In this document: piece after piece, positions 34,950-43,552 of the stretch
Layout: each line of letters starts with the position of its first letter
Numbering within the stretch: the stretch's first letter is position 1
Assembly (NCBI GenBank): GCA_040754815.1
Contig: JBFMBX010000002.1
Coordinates: 310,001 to 374,000 of the forward strand
Length of the DNA stretch: 64,000 bases
Origin: Bellilinea sp040754815
GTDB lineage: Bacteria > Chloroflexota > Anaerolineae > Anaerolineales > Anaerolineaceae
Direction of reading: 5' to 3'
Position numbers and translations under genes: made by a program
The notes under the pieces: generated by a model
Databases searched by the model: none
Told to the model about the DNA's origin: nothing
Seen by the model: only the letters and a program-made list of their open reading frames with translations

Positions 34950-35249
34950 TTACTTGGTTTCGACAATGGCAAGCAGGTCGCTCTCGCGCAGGATGAGCAA
35001 TTTCTTGCCCTCGACTTTGATTTCAGTGCCTGCATATTTGGCAAACAACACCGTATCGCCCTCTTTCACATCCATCGGAATGCGTTTGCCGTCTTCGTCC
35101 CGGTCACCGGGGCCAACTGAGAGAATAACGCCCTTTTGGGGTTTTTCTTTTGCCGTTTCGGGAAGAACGATCCCACCAGCGGTTACTTCTTCCTGTTCAA
35201 TCGGTTCAACCACGACACGGCTGCCTAACGGTTTTAGATTGATAGCCAT
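34950..35249 (-). CDS. groES: 10 kDa co-chaperonin GroES
   Basis: A 99-residue lid protein. LKPLGSRVVVEPIEQEE, the mobile loop (ETAKEKPQKG) and the C-terminal LLILRESDLLAI match GroES. First gene of the operon, 36 bp before groEL. Start ATG follows GGGAGG. Upstream lie CIRCE and a consensus promoter. Confidence 0.97.
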   Translation of the reverse strand: MAINLKPLGSRVVVEPIEQEEVTAGGIVLPETAKEKPQKGVILSVGPGDRDEDGKRIPMDVKEGDTVLFAKYAGTEIKVEGKKLLILRESDLLAIVETK

Positions 35250-35291
35250 ACAAACCTCCCACTACTGAAATTCGATTGGATTTCGTCAGGT

Positions 35292-35318
35292 TTAGCACTC
35301 TCACCGACCGAGTGCTAA
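35292..35318 (-). promoter_or_regulatory. CIRCE operator (HrcA binding site)
   Basis: TTAGCACTC, a 9-nt spacer and GAGTGCTAA form the perfect CIRCE inverted repeat, just downstream of the groES promoter. HrcA represses here until heat shock. No hrcA gene is in the window. Confidence 0.97.
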
Positions 35319-35328
35319 ACCAGTGCGT

Positions 35329-35357
35329 ATCATACCCACCTTTCAAGGGAAAGTCAA
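35329..35357 (-). promoter_or_regulatory. groESL promoter
   Basis: Minus-strand TTGACT and TATGAT separated by 17 nt, immediately upstream of CIRCE. Confidence 0.85.
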
Positions 35358-35402
35358 GGGGTTTTGACAATCTCTTACAAAATTCTGATATTTTGTGAGC
35401 GC

Positions 35403-36779
35403 TCAGGGGGCCTGAATGCCGTAGGATTCGCAAATGCGCTCACTGGGATCAATAATCGCCTGAATGGTTGGGTCATTACCATAGCGGGAGCGAACTTCCG
35501 CTAAAACTTTCACCGCTTCCTCACAGTAATCCAAACCCGGGCGGTGCATACCCGCCAGCACCGAGCCGTAAGTATAGTAGTAAATCAAAGAAGCCGGTGA
35601 CAATTCCAATCCCTGAATTTCAATCGGGGGGTCCACATCCGGGTTGCATTGACGGACTTCGCACGAAGTTGCCGCATCACAACCCCGCACGGCGCATTTC
35701 AAAGCAGGGATGGCGCTCTCATAATTTCGCGCCCGAAAATAAACCAGCCCTAATTGCCCGTATATATCTGCATCTTCCGGCAGCATACCCAATGCAGTGC
35801 GCACATTCAAAGACGCGGCAAAAAACTCACCCATTTGTGAGTACGTGCGCCCAATTGCCAGATAAGGAATGGGGTCCTGCACGCCGATTTGCTTGTTGAT
35901 GGCCACCGCTTTGGCATAGTATGTCAGGGCTTGTTCGTATAATTCCTTCACCTCTGGATGATCGCTGCCCACCACTTCGGATCGTTTCAGGCCTAAGGTA
36001 CGATAATTGGCCCCAATGCGGATATACAGAGGCGTGAAGTTCGGGGTGATCTCTGCCGCTTTCAAATATTCCTGAATGGCCGCCTCATAATCCCCCAATG
36101 ATTCTTGAACATAGCCGCTGACACGATGAACATCCATCAAATCCGATCCGCGTTCCAGCGCCTGCCGCATACTCTCATCGGCCTGCACATATTTTTGCTG
36201 GTCAATCAGAATTTCGGCATAATAGGCATGAGCCAGCGCATTATCGCTGTCATATTGCAGTGCACGAATGACCGATTGCTCTGCCTCATTCAGATAGCGT
36301 TGCGCTTCCTCCCCGGCGTAAACCGAGTTCCAGTCATATACAAAAGCGCGAATGGCAAGCACGAACGAATCTTCGGGCGCCAGTTCGGTGGCTTTATCAA
36401 TGTTTTCTCGGGCTGACTGCAAGCGTTCGATACGAATTGCATCGGTGGTGGACAAACTGGAATAATAGGTTTGAATACGCGCCAGTTCCGCGATCAAACG
36501 GGCATTGGTAGGATCCAGTTCCATCGCCCGCTGATATGCTTCGATAGCCGCCGGAAGATTGCCGGCGATGAATTGTGTTTCACCTTCCAAAGCATAAGAA
36601 CGCGGGATGCGGGTAGGTGTGGGGGTGGGTAAAAACAAAGCCTCAACCTGCCCGCTCTGGTAGCCGCGCAAAACAAACAATCCCGCCATCAAAAGCACCA
36701 GCAAAACTACAATCCGATAAGGATTGTTATGCCCATTCCGGTTGCGAAAAATCGGACGCGTGTCCTTCAGTTCAATCAT
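35403..36779 (-). CDS. membrane-anchored TPR protein (paralogue 1)
   Basis: A 458-residue protein with one N-terminal membrane helix (about 22-40), a PTPTPTR linker and then about eight TPR-like helix pairs (AIEAYQRAMELDPTN, AIQEYLKAAEITPN, and so on). A small Cys-rich segment (CAVRGCDAATSCEVRQC) interrupts the end. TPR arrays are protein-binding scaffolds; here probably extracytoplasmic. It follows a close paralogue by 22 bp. Confidence 0.8.
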   Translation of the reverse strand: MIELKDTRPIFRNRNGHNNPYRIVVLLVLLMAGLFVLRGYQSGQVEALFLPTPTPTRIPRSYALEGETQFIAGNLPAAIEAYQRAMELDPTNARLIAELARIQTYYSSLSTTDAIRIERLQSARENIDKATELAPEDSFVLAIRAFVYDWNSVYAGEEAQRYLNEAEQSVIRALQYDSDNALAHAYYAEILIDQQKYVQADESMRQALERGSDLMDVHRVSGYVQESLGDYEAAIQEYLKAAEITPNFTPLYIRIGANYRTLGLKRSEVVGSDHPEVKELYEQALTYYAKAVAINKQIGVQDPIPYLAIGRTYSQMGEFFAASLNVRTALGMLPEDADIYGQLGLVYFRARNYESAIPALKCAVRGCDAATSCEVRQCNPDVDPPIEIQGLELSPASLIYYYTYGSVLAGMHRPGLDYCEEAVKVLAEVRSRYGNDPTIQAIIDPSERICESYGIQAP

Positions 36780-36801
36780 CGCTTAAGGTTCACTCATTCT
36801 G

Positions 36802-38088
36802 TTACGGCTGGGGTGTTTCGGTTGCCTCCGCAGGAACTTCTGCAGTTGCTTCCATTGTTGACTCCGGCAATTCACCTTCGGCAACCTGCTGGCATATATT
36901 GATAATTTCCTGCGCATTGGCAACCGATACTTCTTCAATGGCCACCGTTTCCATCACTGCACGGGCAATCAGCAGCGCTTCACCACACTGAGACTGACGG
37001 GCCAACGCCAGCCCGTAAATATAATAATATTCCGAAACCGGCCAGTAGGAAAGCGGCAAACCTTCAACCACCTGTCCATCCTCGGTTGTTCCTCCCTGCA
37101 CGGCCAGCCGCAGCGCCTGAATGGCGCGCGGGTAGTCCCCGCGCCGGTAGTGCATCACCCCAAGATTGCCGTACAGATACGGGTCGGTGGGGTTGTTTTC
37201 AATGGCCTTTTCAGCGTATTGAATTGCACTGGCAAATTCACCCTGAACGAAATAGGTGCGCGAAAGATAGGTGAGCGGTAGCGGGTCGGTTGGGTTGAGC
37301 GTGCTGGCATTGGTGAATGCGCGAATCGCTTTGGGATAATCCCCCAGCGCGCGATAGTTTCTGCCCAAATAGATATACAAATCGGCAATGTAGGGATTGA
37401 GGGCAATTGCCGCCTCAAACTCCGCCACCGCTTCTTCGTAGTTTGTCGTAAATTCCAGCACCAGACCTCTTGCACGGTGAGTTTCCAGCGCGTTTGGTGC
37501 CATGGATTGAGCCTTACGCGATAATTCAATCGCCCGGTTGAGTGCATCCGGATCGCCCGCCGAAGATTGCGATTTCAAGGCCAGCACCTCAGCCAGATAA
37601 GCATACGGTACGGCATTATTCGGGTCAAGTTCAATGGCTTGATTGAGGGATGCCTCGGCATCCAGGTAATTTCCGCTCAATCCCTCGGCATAACCGCGCA
37701 GCGCCAAAGCCGCGGCATTATTGGGGTTGATCACCAGCGCATTGCCGGCATTATCCACCGCCGCTTCATACTGGTTGGTGTAAACCTGCAAACGCGCAAT
37801 GGCCAGATAGATGGCGGGGTTATCCGGATTGACCAGCAGGGCGGTTTGATAGACCTGAATGGCCTGCTTGAATTTGCCCTCCTGCACAAACTGCTCTGCC
37901 TCTGCCAGATAGGATTCGGGCGAGCGCGTGGGGGTGGGTGTTGGCACAAAGAGCGGGGGTGTTTGCGGCACCACTACCTCGTTGATGTAAATGCCCCCGC
38001 CAATCAATAATAACAAAATAATAATGGTCAGCGGGTTGGAAGTCCGCCGCCGGCGAGTCATTTTTAATCTGCTACCTCGTAAATACAT
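36802..38088 (-). CDS. membrane-anchored TPR protein (paralogue 2)
   Basis: A 428-residue protein with the same plan: basic start, membrane helix (about 22-40), PTPTPTRSP linker, then about eight TPR units (AIQVYQTALLVNPDN, AEASLNQAIELDPNN, and others) and a Thr/Ala/Glu-rich tail. A TAATAT -10 ends 7 nt before ATG 38088, supporting that start and a leaderless mRNA; ATG 38058 is the alternative. The pair probably arose by duplication. Confidence 0.8.
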   Translation of the reverse strand: MYLRGSRLKMTRRRRTSNPLTIIILLLLIGGGIYINEVVVPQTPPLFVPTPTPTRSPESYLAEAEQFVQEGKFKQAIQVYQTALLVNPDNPAIYLAIARLQVYTNQYEAAVDNAGNALVINPNNAAALALRGYAEGLSGNYLDAEASLNQAIELDPNNAVPYAYLAEVLALKSQSSAGDPDALNRAIELSRKAQSMAPNALETHRARGLVLEFTTNYEEAVAEFEAAIALNPYIADLYIYLGRNYRALGDYPKAIRAFTNASTLNPTDPLPLTYLSRTYFVQGEFASAIQYAEKAIENNPTDPYLYGNLGVMHYRRGDYPRAIQALRLAVQGGTTEDGQVVEGLPLSYWPVSEYYYIYGLALARQSQCGEALLIARAVMETVAIEEVSVANAQEIINICQQVAEGELPESTMEATAEVPAEATETPQP

Positions 38089-38095
38089 GATTCGG

Positions 38096-38101
38096 ATATT
38101 A
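38096..38101 (-). promoter_or_regulatory. -10 of a leaderless promoter for the TPR pair
   Basis: Minus-strand TAATAT ends 7 nt before the ATG at 38088. Confidence 0.5.
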
Positions 38102-38173
38102 CCATCATATTTTAAGAACCGTCAAGCGCTGCCGCCAAACCTTTAAGGCTGGGTTAATCTTAGAGGATTTGAC

Positions 38174-38202
38174 TTGCCTACTTTCTCACCAGCGGCTAAA
38201 AT
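38174..38202 (+). promoter_or_regulatory. leaderless trmD promoter
   Basis: TTGCCT, a 17-nt spacer and TAAAAT (38197-38202) ending 6 nt before the trmD ATG. Confidence 0.6.
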
Positions 38203-38208
38203 GAAATC

Positions 38209-38961
38209 ATGCGTTTTGATGTATTCAGTCTTTTCCCTTCCGTCATCCAGCCATATCTCGAAATCAGCATCCTCCAGCGCGCTATCGAAAAAGGGCTGCT
38301 TGAAGTTCACCTCCACGACATACGCGCCTACACAACCGATAAGCACCACATCACCGATGATGCCCCTTTTGGCGGCGGGGGCGGCATGGTGATGAAGCCG
38401 GAGCCGATTTTCACCGCCATCGAAAGTGTGCTGGGCAGCCCCCCTTCCTGCCCGGTAATTTTACTGACACCGCAGGGCAGAACCTACACTCAGCAGGTTG
38501 CCGCCGAACTTGCGCGCTATTCGCATCTGGCTTTGTTGTGCGGAAGGTACGAGGGGGTAGATGAACGGGTGCGCGAACATCTGGTAACCGATGAAATATC
38601 CATCGGCGATTATGTCCTGACCGGCGGTGAACTGCCCGCCCTGATTCTGATCGATTCGATTACCCGTCTGATCCCCGGTGCATTGGGCGACCCGGATGGC
38701 GCACAGGATGATTCCTTTGCCAGCGGTCTGCTGGAATACCCGCATTACACCCGTCCGGCGGAATTTCGCGGCTGGCGCGTGCCGGAAGTGCTGCTTTCCG
38801 GCAATCACGCGGAGATCGCCCGCTGGCGGCGCCAGCAGGCCCTTTACCGCACCTGGAAACGCCGCCCCGATTTGCTGGAAAAAGCCGAATTATCGGAAAG
38901 TGATCGCCGCTTCCTGGCCTCGCTTGCCGCACAAGAGGCAGATACCTCCCCTTCATCCTGA
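38209..38961 (+). CDS. trmD: tRNA (guanine-N1)-methyltransferase
   Basis: A 250-residue SPOUT methylase making m1G37, which prevents frameshifting. The N-terminal MRFDVFSLFP, the DDAPFGGGGGMVM loop, LLCGRYEGVDERV and the SIGDYVLTGGELPA knot motif are diagnostic. Unlike most bacteria it is not beside rpsP, rimM or rplS here. Start is fixed by the -10 six nt upstream. Confidence 0.97.
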   Translation: MRFDVFSLFPSVIQPYLEISILQRAIEKGLLEVHLHDIRAYTTDKHHITDDAPFGGGGGMVMKPEPIFTAIESVLGSPPSCPVILLTPQGRTYTQQVAAELARYSHLALLCGRYEGVDERVREHLVTDEISIGDYVLTGGELPALILIDSITRLIPGALGDPDGAQDDSFASGLLEYPHYTRPAEFRGWRVPEVLLSGNHAEIARWRRQQALYRTWKRRPDLLEKAELSESDRRFLASLAAQEADTSPSS

Positions 38962-38996
38962 AATTCCAATCCCAATCTTTATCAAGAGGTGCTTTC

Positions 38997-40256
38997 ATGA
39001 CTCCCCGTTTCAGTATCGGCAAAACATTTCTGCTGGGATTTGGTTTTTTCGGCGTCAGCGTGATCTGGAGTATCTATAACGCTTACGTCCCCATTTTCCT
39101 GGCCAATCGCTTCAATCTTGCCCCGGCGCTGATCGGCTTTTTCATGACGCTGGACAACATCGCCGCCCTGTTGATTCAGCCGCCCATCGGCGCCTGGTCG
39201 GACCGTTTGCGCACACCCATTGGACGGCGGATGCCCTTCATACTGGTGGGTGCGCCGCTCGGCGCCACAGCTTTCGGTTTAATTCCAATGCAAACCCTGC
39301 TGCCGCTTTTCGTTGCCTGCACCAGCACCCTTTTGCTCAGCATGGCACTCTGGCGCACTCCGGTAGTGGCACTCATGCCGGACATCACCCCTTCTCAATA
39401 CCGTTCACAGGCCAACGGCATCATCAATTTCATGGGCGGGGTGGGTGCAATCATCGCGTTCATCTTCGGCGCCACCTTGTACGAAATGAACCCCGCCTAC
39501 CCTTTCTGGCTCGGTTCAGCGCTGGTCATTCTGGCTTCGCTGATGGTATTCATCTTCATTCGCGAACCCAAAGAATACGAAGTAACCGATAAAACCGAAC
39601 CCAATTTGCTGGTCAGTCTAAAAAAGGTCATCCGGGAGGAAGAAAAATCGCCTCTGCGCATTTTACTGGCCATTTTCTTCTGGTTCGTGGCCTACAACGC
39701 CATTGAGGCATTCTTTACCCTTTATTCCGTAAATCACCTTGGCCTGTCCGAATCGGACGGCGCCCGCCTGTTGGGACAACTTTCTCTCTTTTTCGTCATC
39801 ATGGCTCTGCCGGCCGGTTTCATCGGCGCGCGGTTAGGCCGGCGGCGCACGATCATGACCGGCATTGTACTGCTGGCTTCCTGCATGCTGGCCATGTTTC
39901 TCGTACCGGCCAGCATTCTCACCGTTTCGCTCGCCCGACTTCCGGTACTGGGGAATGTACCTGTCGTGGGCACTATTTTGATGCTGGCCGGAGTTTCCTG
40001 GGCATTGATCAACATCAATTCCCTGCCAATGGTGGTGGATATGACCGATGACCTGCACATTGGCACATATACGGGATTGTATTACCTGTTTTCTACGCTG
40101 GCCGCCATTCTCGGCCCCAATCTGAATGGCATCCTCATCCAGCTCAGCGGATCGAATTATGCACTGGTCATGCTGTTTGGACCTCTCTTCATGCTGCTGG
40201 CATTCATTATGATGCTGGGCGTCCAACGCGGTGAAGCCAAACACCGTGCCCTCTAG
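38997..40256 (+). CDS. MFS transporter (GPH/sugar-type)
   Basis: A 419-residue transporter with twelve predicted helices. The loop between helices 2 and 3 reads GAWSDRLRTPIGRRMP, the MFS motif in the form seen in glycoside-pentoside-hexuronide and sucrose carriers; a related GARLGRRR sits at the second half. Substrate is unknown. AGAGG precedes ATG; it lies 35 bp after trmD. Confidence 0.88.
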   Translation: MTPRFSIGKTFLLGFGFFGVSVIWSIYNAYVPIFLANRFNLAPALIGFFMTLDNIAALLIQPPIGAWSDRLRTPIGRRMPFILVGAPLGATAFGLIPMQTLLPLFVACTSTLLLSMALWRTPVVALMPDITPSQYRSQANGIINFMGGVGAIIAFIFGATLYEMNPAYPFWLGSALVILASLMVFIFIREPKEYEVTDKTEPNLLVSLKKVIREEEKSPLRILLAIFFWFVAYNAIEAFFTLYSVNHLGLSESDGARLLGQLSLFFVIMALPAGFIGARLGRRRTIMTGIVLLASCMLAMFLVPASILTVSLARLPVLGNVPVVGTILMLAGVSWALININSLPMVVDMTDDLHIGTYTGLYYLFSTLAAILGPNLNGILIQLSGSNYALVMLFGPLFMLLAFIMMLGVQRGEAKHRAL

Positions 40257-40282
40257 TGGGTAAAGAAGTGTCCGCAATCAAC

Positions 40283-40311
40283 TTGTCATCCTGTCCAAAG
40301 CGTTGTATACT
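40283..40311 (+). promoter_or_regulatory. promoter of the BMP-family gene
   Basis: TTGTCA and TATACT with the ideal 17-nt spacer; leader about 85 nt. Confidence 0.8.
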
Positions 40312-40402
40312 TGAAGCAAGTTGCGGGGGTTTGTGCAAACCCACTTTCTGCAACCGAGTCGTCCCAAATTTCCAATCCTAATTTTATGGAGGAGAAAAAC
40401 AA

Positions 40403-41449
40403 ATGTTCAAAAAGCTCTACCTTGTTGTAGCAGTGTTGATCATTGCCAGCATGGCGCTTGCCGCCTGCCAGCAAACCGCAACCACTGCGCCAGAGCCCAC
40501 CGCCGCACCGAAAATCAAGGTGTGCCAGGTAACCGACACGGGTGGTATTGACGACAAATCCTTCAACGCAACCGCGTGGAAGGGTGTTGAAGATGCCATG
40601 AAAGAACTGGGCGTTGAAGGCAAGTATCTGGAATCTCAGCAGCAAACCGACTACGAAAAGAACATCAATGCCTTCATCGAAGACGGCTGCGATCTGATCG
40701 TCACCGTTGGCTTCCTGCTGGGTGATGCCACCAAAGCCGCTGCCGAAGCCAACCCCGATCAAAAATTCGCCATCGTGGACTTTGCCTACGATCCGACCAT
40801 CCCCAATGTGCTCGGTTTGACCTTCGCCACCGATCAGGCAGCCTTCCTGGCCGGTTACGCCGCTGCTGGCGCCACCAAGACCGGCAAAGTCGGCACCTTC
40901 GGTGGTATCCAGATCCCCCCTGTGACCGTGTTCATGGACGGCTTTGCGCTGGGCGTAAAGTACTACAACGAAAAACACGGTACCAATGTGGAAGTCCTCG
41001 GTTGGGATGTGGAGAATCAAACCGGTCTCTTCACCGGCAACTTTGAAAGCACCGATGACGGCCGCCAGCTGGGTCAAACCCTGATGGATGAAGGCGCCGA
41101 CATCATCATGCCCGTGGCCGGGCCGGTTGGTTTGGGCACCGCCGCTGCCGTTCAGGAACGCGGTAACGCATGGATCATTGGTGTGGATACCGACTGGACT
41201 GTCAGCGCATCGCAGTACACCGATGTCATCTTCACTTCTGTTCTGAAGAAGATGGACAAGGCCGTATTCGCCGCCACCAAAGCGGTGGTAGATGGCACAT
41301 TCCAGGGTGGTGTGTATGTCGGCACCCTCGAAAATGACGGTGTTGGTATCCCCGAATTCCTGGAAGGCCGCATCTCCGATGAACTGAAAGCCGAACTCGA
41401 ACAGGTCAAGGCTGACATCATCGCCGGGACGGTTAAAACAACTCCCTGA
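40403..41449 (+). CDS. BMP-family ABC transporter substrate-binding lipoprotein
   Basis: A 348-residue exported lipoprotein (lipobox LAAC, C22) of the Med/BmpA family, which usually binds purine nucleosides. The DDKSFNATAWKG, ADIIMPVAGPVG and IGVDTDW motifs are typical. It is an orphan: the ATPase and permeases expected beside it are not in the window. It has its own promoter and a strong terminator, so it is monocistronic. Confidence 0.93.
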   Translation: MFKKLYLVVAVLIIASMALAACQQTATTAPEPTAAPKIKVCQVTDTGGIDDKSFNATAWKGVEDAMKELGVEGKYLESQQQTDYEKNINAFIEDGCDLIVTVGFLLGDATKAAAEANPDQKFAIVDFAYDPTIPNVLGLTFATDQAAFLAGYAAAGATKTGKVGTFGGIQIPPVTVFMDGFALGVKYYNEKHGTNVEVLGWDVENQTGLFTGNFESTDDGRQLGQTLMDEGADIIMPVAGPVGLGTAAAVQERGNAWIIGVDTDWTVSASQYTDVIFTSVLKKMDKAVFAATKAVVDGTFQGGVYVGTLENDGVGIPEFLEGRISDELKAELEQVKADIIAGTVKTTP

Positions 41450-41471
41450 TTCTCAGTTTGAGCAGTGAGAA

Positions 41472-41507
41472 ACGGGCTGGCTTTCAAAAGCCAGCCCGTC
41501 TTTTTTT
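41472..41507 (+). terminator. terminator of the BMP-family gene
   Basis: A near-perfect 13-bp inverted repeat around GGGCTGGCTTT/AAAGCCAGCCC, followed by C and seven T. Confidence 0.93.
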
Positions 41508-41523
41508 ATCTTTTTATGATTGA

Positions 41524-41832
41524 TTACTCCGCGTGACTGGCACGCCGGCTTTTTGGTCGGGGGGATGTCTTGGGGTTGATTCGCCGCTGCCGAACGGTGG
41601 TTTTACCCGCATTGGGGCTGAGAATCAGAGAAAGTTGATTGAGGGCGTTCAGGTCATATTCCCGCCGGCCGCACACATCGCATACCCACGCCGGAAAATC
41701 CGGCACGGTGATTAAGTCCTCCCCCAACCACGTATAATACACCACGCGCGTGCGGTGCATTTGTCCGGCCTGACATTCACTGCAGGGGATATAAAACTCA
41801 GAAGGCAACATTCTCTTGCGGTCGAATTTCAT
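41524..41832 (-). CDS. YgiT-type zinc finger protein
   Basis: A 102-residue protein with two CxxC knuckles (CSECQ and CDVCG) separated by about 30 residues, the layout of YgiT/MqsA N-terminal zinc fingers, and a basic Ser/Pro-rich tail. No MqsR-like toxin partner is present, so an antitoxin role is not supported. Start overlaps the lepB stop by ATGA. Confidence 0.75.
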   Translation of the reverse strand: MKFDRKRMLPSEFYIPCSECQAGQMHRTRVVYYTWLGEDLITVPDFPAWVCDVCGRREYDLNALNQLSLILSPNAGKTTVRQRRINPKTSPRPKSRRASHAE

Positions 41833-42425
41833 GGCTGATTCTTCGCAATCACGGTAAGTTGGGTCGTCAATATCTTAACTTCTTCCAATGGCCAGTATAC
41901 CACGAAAGCCTTGCCTACGATATTTTCAATGGGAACAAATCCCCAGGTGTGGGAATCGGATGACTGGTTACGGTTATCACCCAGCACAAAGACTTTTCCT
42001 TCCGGCACTTCCCACGTCCCGTTGTACATTGGCGGGGAATTGATATAGGGTTCTTTGAGCGGATATCCATTGACTTTTACCAGACCATCCGCAATTTCCA
42101 CCATGTCGCCGGGTAAGCCAATCACCCGCTTGATATAATCTTCCTGCGGACTGTAATGAAACACCACAATATCACCGCGTTGAATTTCACCAAACCGATA
42201 AGCCAGTTTGTGAACCAGCACAAATTCCCCCGGTTTGAGGGTGGGCTGCATGCTGATATTCTCCACCCGAACCCGGGCAACCACTGCATCAATGGCAAAA
42301 TACAACACAAACGCCAGCAGCAGCGTTTGAAATATCTCGCCAACCGCTTTCAGCCACGAGAGGTTTCTTTTTTCGGCCGAATCGGCCGGTGTTGAATGTT
42401 GTGTTTCAGGGAATGAGGGTTGCAC
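41829..42425 (-). CDS. lepB: signal peptidase I
   Basis: A 198-residue membrane serine protease that removes signal peptides. One N-terminal membrane helix precedes the catalytic SMQP serine (S58) and the YIKRVIGLPGD lysine (K99); GDNRNQSSDSHTWG is box E. GTG start after AAGG. It is coupled to the YgiT-type gene downstream. Confidence 0.96.
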   Translation of the reverse strand: MQPSFPETQHSTPADSAEKRNLSWLKAVGEIFQTLLLAFVLYFAIDAVVARVRVENISMQPTLKPGEFVLVHKLAYRFGEIQRGDIVVFHYSPQEDYIKRVIGLPGDMVEIADGLVKVNGYPLKEPYINSPPMYNGTWEVPEGKVFVLGDNRNQSSDSHTWGFVPIENIVGKAFVVYWPLEEVKILTTQLTVIAKNQP

Positions 42426-42479
42426 TGACCTTGCTCCGCACCTCTAATACGTGTTTCAACTACCTGCTATCTTCATATG

Positions 42480-42508
42480 ATTATATGCCTGCCCGTCAAA
42501 AGGGGCAA
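42480..42508 (-). promoter_or_regulatory. lepB promoter
   Basis: Minus-strand TTGCCC and TATAAT with a 17-nt spacer; the -35 lies in a GCCC/GGGC hairpin that may also end the upstream gene. Confidence 0.65.
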
Positions 42509-42511
42509 GGT

Positions 42512-43435
42512 TTACCCCTTACGCAGCCGAACCCCGCAGGTTCGGCAAAACACATCGCCGCTTTCGGCGCGCCTGCCGCACTGATGGCAGTAAACCACAT
42601 GGTTATTTTCCTCCACCTGCTCAGTCGTAACTGCTTTTTTCCGACGATGACGGTGAACAGGTGAACTGCTTTCCCGGTCACGCCGGATAAAAAACCAAGA
42701 AATCAGAACCACCAGCAAAACCCCGCCGATAACCAGCAAAAATACCGGTAATAAGGCCGAGGCTTTTGTCCGGCCGGGTGTATTTTCATCCAGCGGCTGG
42801 GCCGGCTGGACGGGCAGCATTCCCACCGAAAGGGAGTCATCCGGCTTTTCGTATTCAAAATTGACTTTGAAGGTAGTGCCGGCCTCCACTTTACCTACCG
42901 TATTAGTGTAATAAAGGAAGCCATCGCTCAAACGCTGCCCGGCATCAAAACCCGGGTAGGCCTGCATTTTTTCCGCATTGGCGGGTTGTTGAACACTGAC
43001 GACCAGATTTTGAACACTGAAATCCCCATTCCATTCGTAGATAAATTTTCGTAAATTTCCTTCACGTTCGAGTCGCGGATCATAATATTCCACCTGCAAA
43101 TTGGCGGACGGAGTGGTAAAGGTCAGTTTCAGCCAGTCACCCTGCACTTCGGTGGTATAAGCCAGATTGTAAAGCAGGCCGTCCACGTCCTCCCAAGCCA
43201 CGTTGTAGGGTGCTCCCGCCGCGCGCGGAATGCGCAAACTCATCTCTGCCGGCAATGAAACAGCGGACGATAAACTCATTCGCATAATGACCAGCACATC
43301 CGGCCGGTCGAACTCCGGCAGAATCTGGATTAATACACTATCCAGAGGCACGCCGCTTTGAGCACTTGCGGCATGTAAAGGTAGTAAGGTAAGAAGAATG
43401 ATCAGGAAGGTTATTCTGCGTAAAAAACTCATCAT
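42512..43435 (-). CDS. secreted-domain membrane protein with C-terminal zinc ribbon
   Basis: A 307-residue protein: signal peptide (cleavage near ASA-QS), a beta-rich external domain (30-205), one membrane helix (about 229-250) and a cytosolic tail ending in a zinc ribbon (YCHQCG and FCRTCG). The plan resembles other Chloroflexota zinc-ribbon membrane proteins; function is unknown. It precedes lepB on the same strand and is divergent from sortase, hinting at protein export or surface assembly. Confidence 0.75.
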   Translation of the reverse strand: MMSFLRRITFLIILLTLLPLHAASAQSGVPLDSVLIQILPEFDRPDVLVIMRMSLSSAVSLPAEMSLRIPRAAGAPYNVAWEDVDGLLYNLAYTTEVQGDWLKLTFTTPSANLQVEYYDPRLEREGNLRKFIYEWNGDFSVQNLVVSVQQPANAEKMQAYPGFDAGQRLSDGFLYYTNTVGKVEAGTTFKVNFEYEKPDDSLSVGMLPVQPAQPLDENTPGRTKASALLPVFLLVIGGVLLVVLISWFFIRRDRESSSPVHRHRRKKAVTTEQVEENNHVVYCHQCGRRAESGDVFCRTCGVRLRKG

Positions 43436-43512
43436 TTCCGATCCTGTTTTGGAATAAGATGTATCTTACCATAATCAAGAATTTTTTTGAAACCGGCTCA
43501 ATTAATTTGGGG

Positions 43513-43518
43513 TATAAT
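43513..43518 (+). promoter_or_regulatory. -10 of the sortase promoter
   Basis: TATAAT about 34 nt before the sortase start; a TTGAAA with a long 20-nt spacer is the only -35 candidate. Confidence 0.45.
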
Positions 43519-43552
43519 TTTGAGGGTAAGTTAAGGAGAAGGAAACAACGCT

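Noticed and set aside
41524..41832. MqsRA-type toxin-antitoxin module
   Set aside because: The YgiT-like zinc finger stands alone, lacks the HTH domain of MqsA and has no toxin gene beside it.
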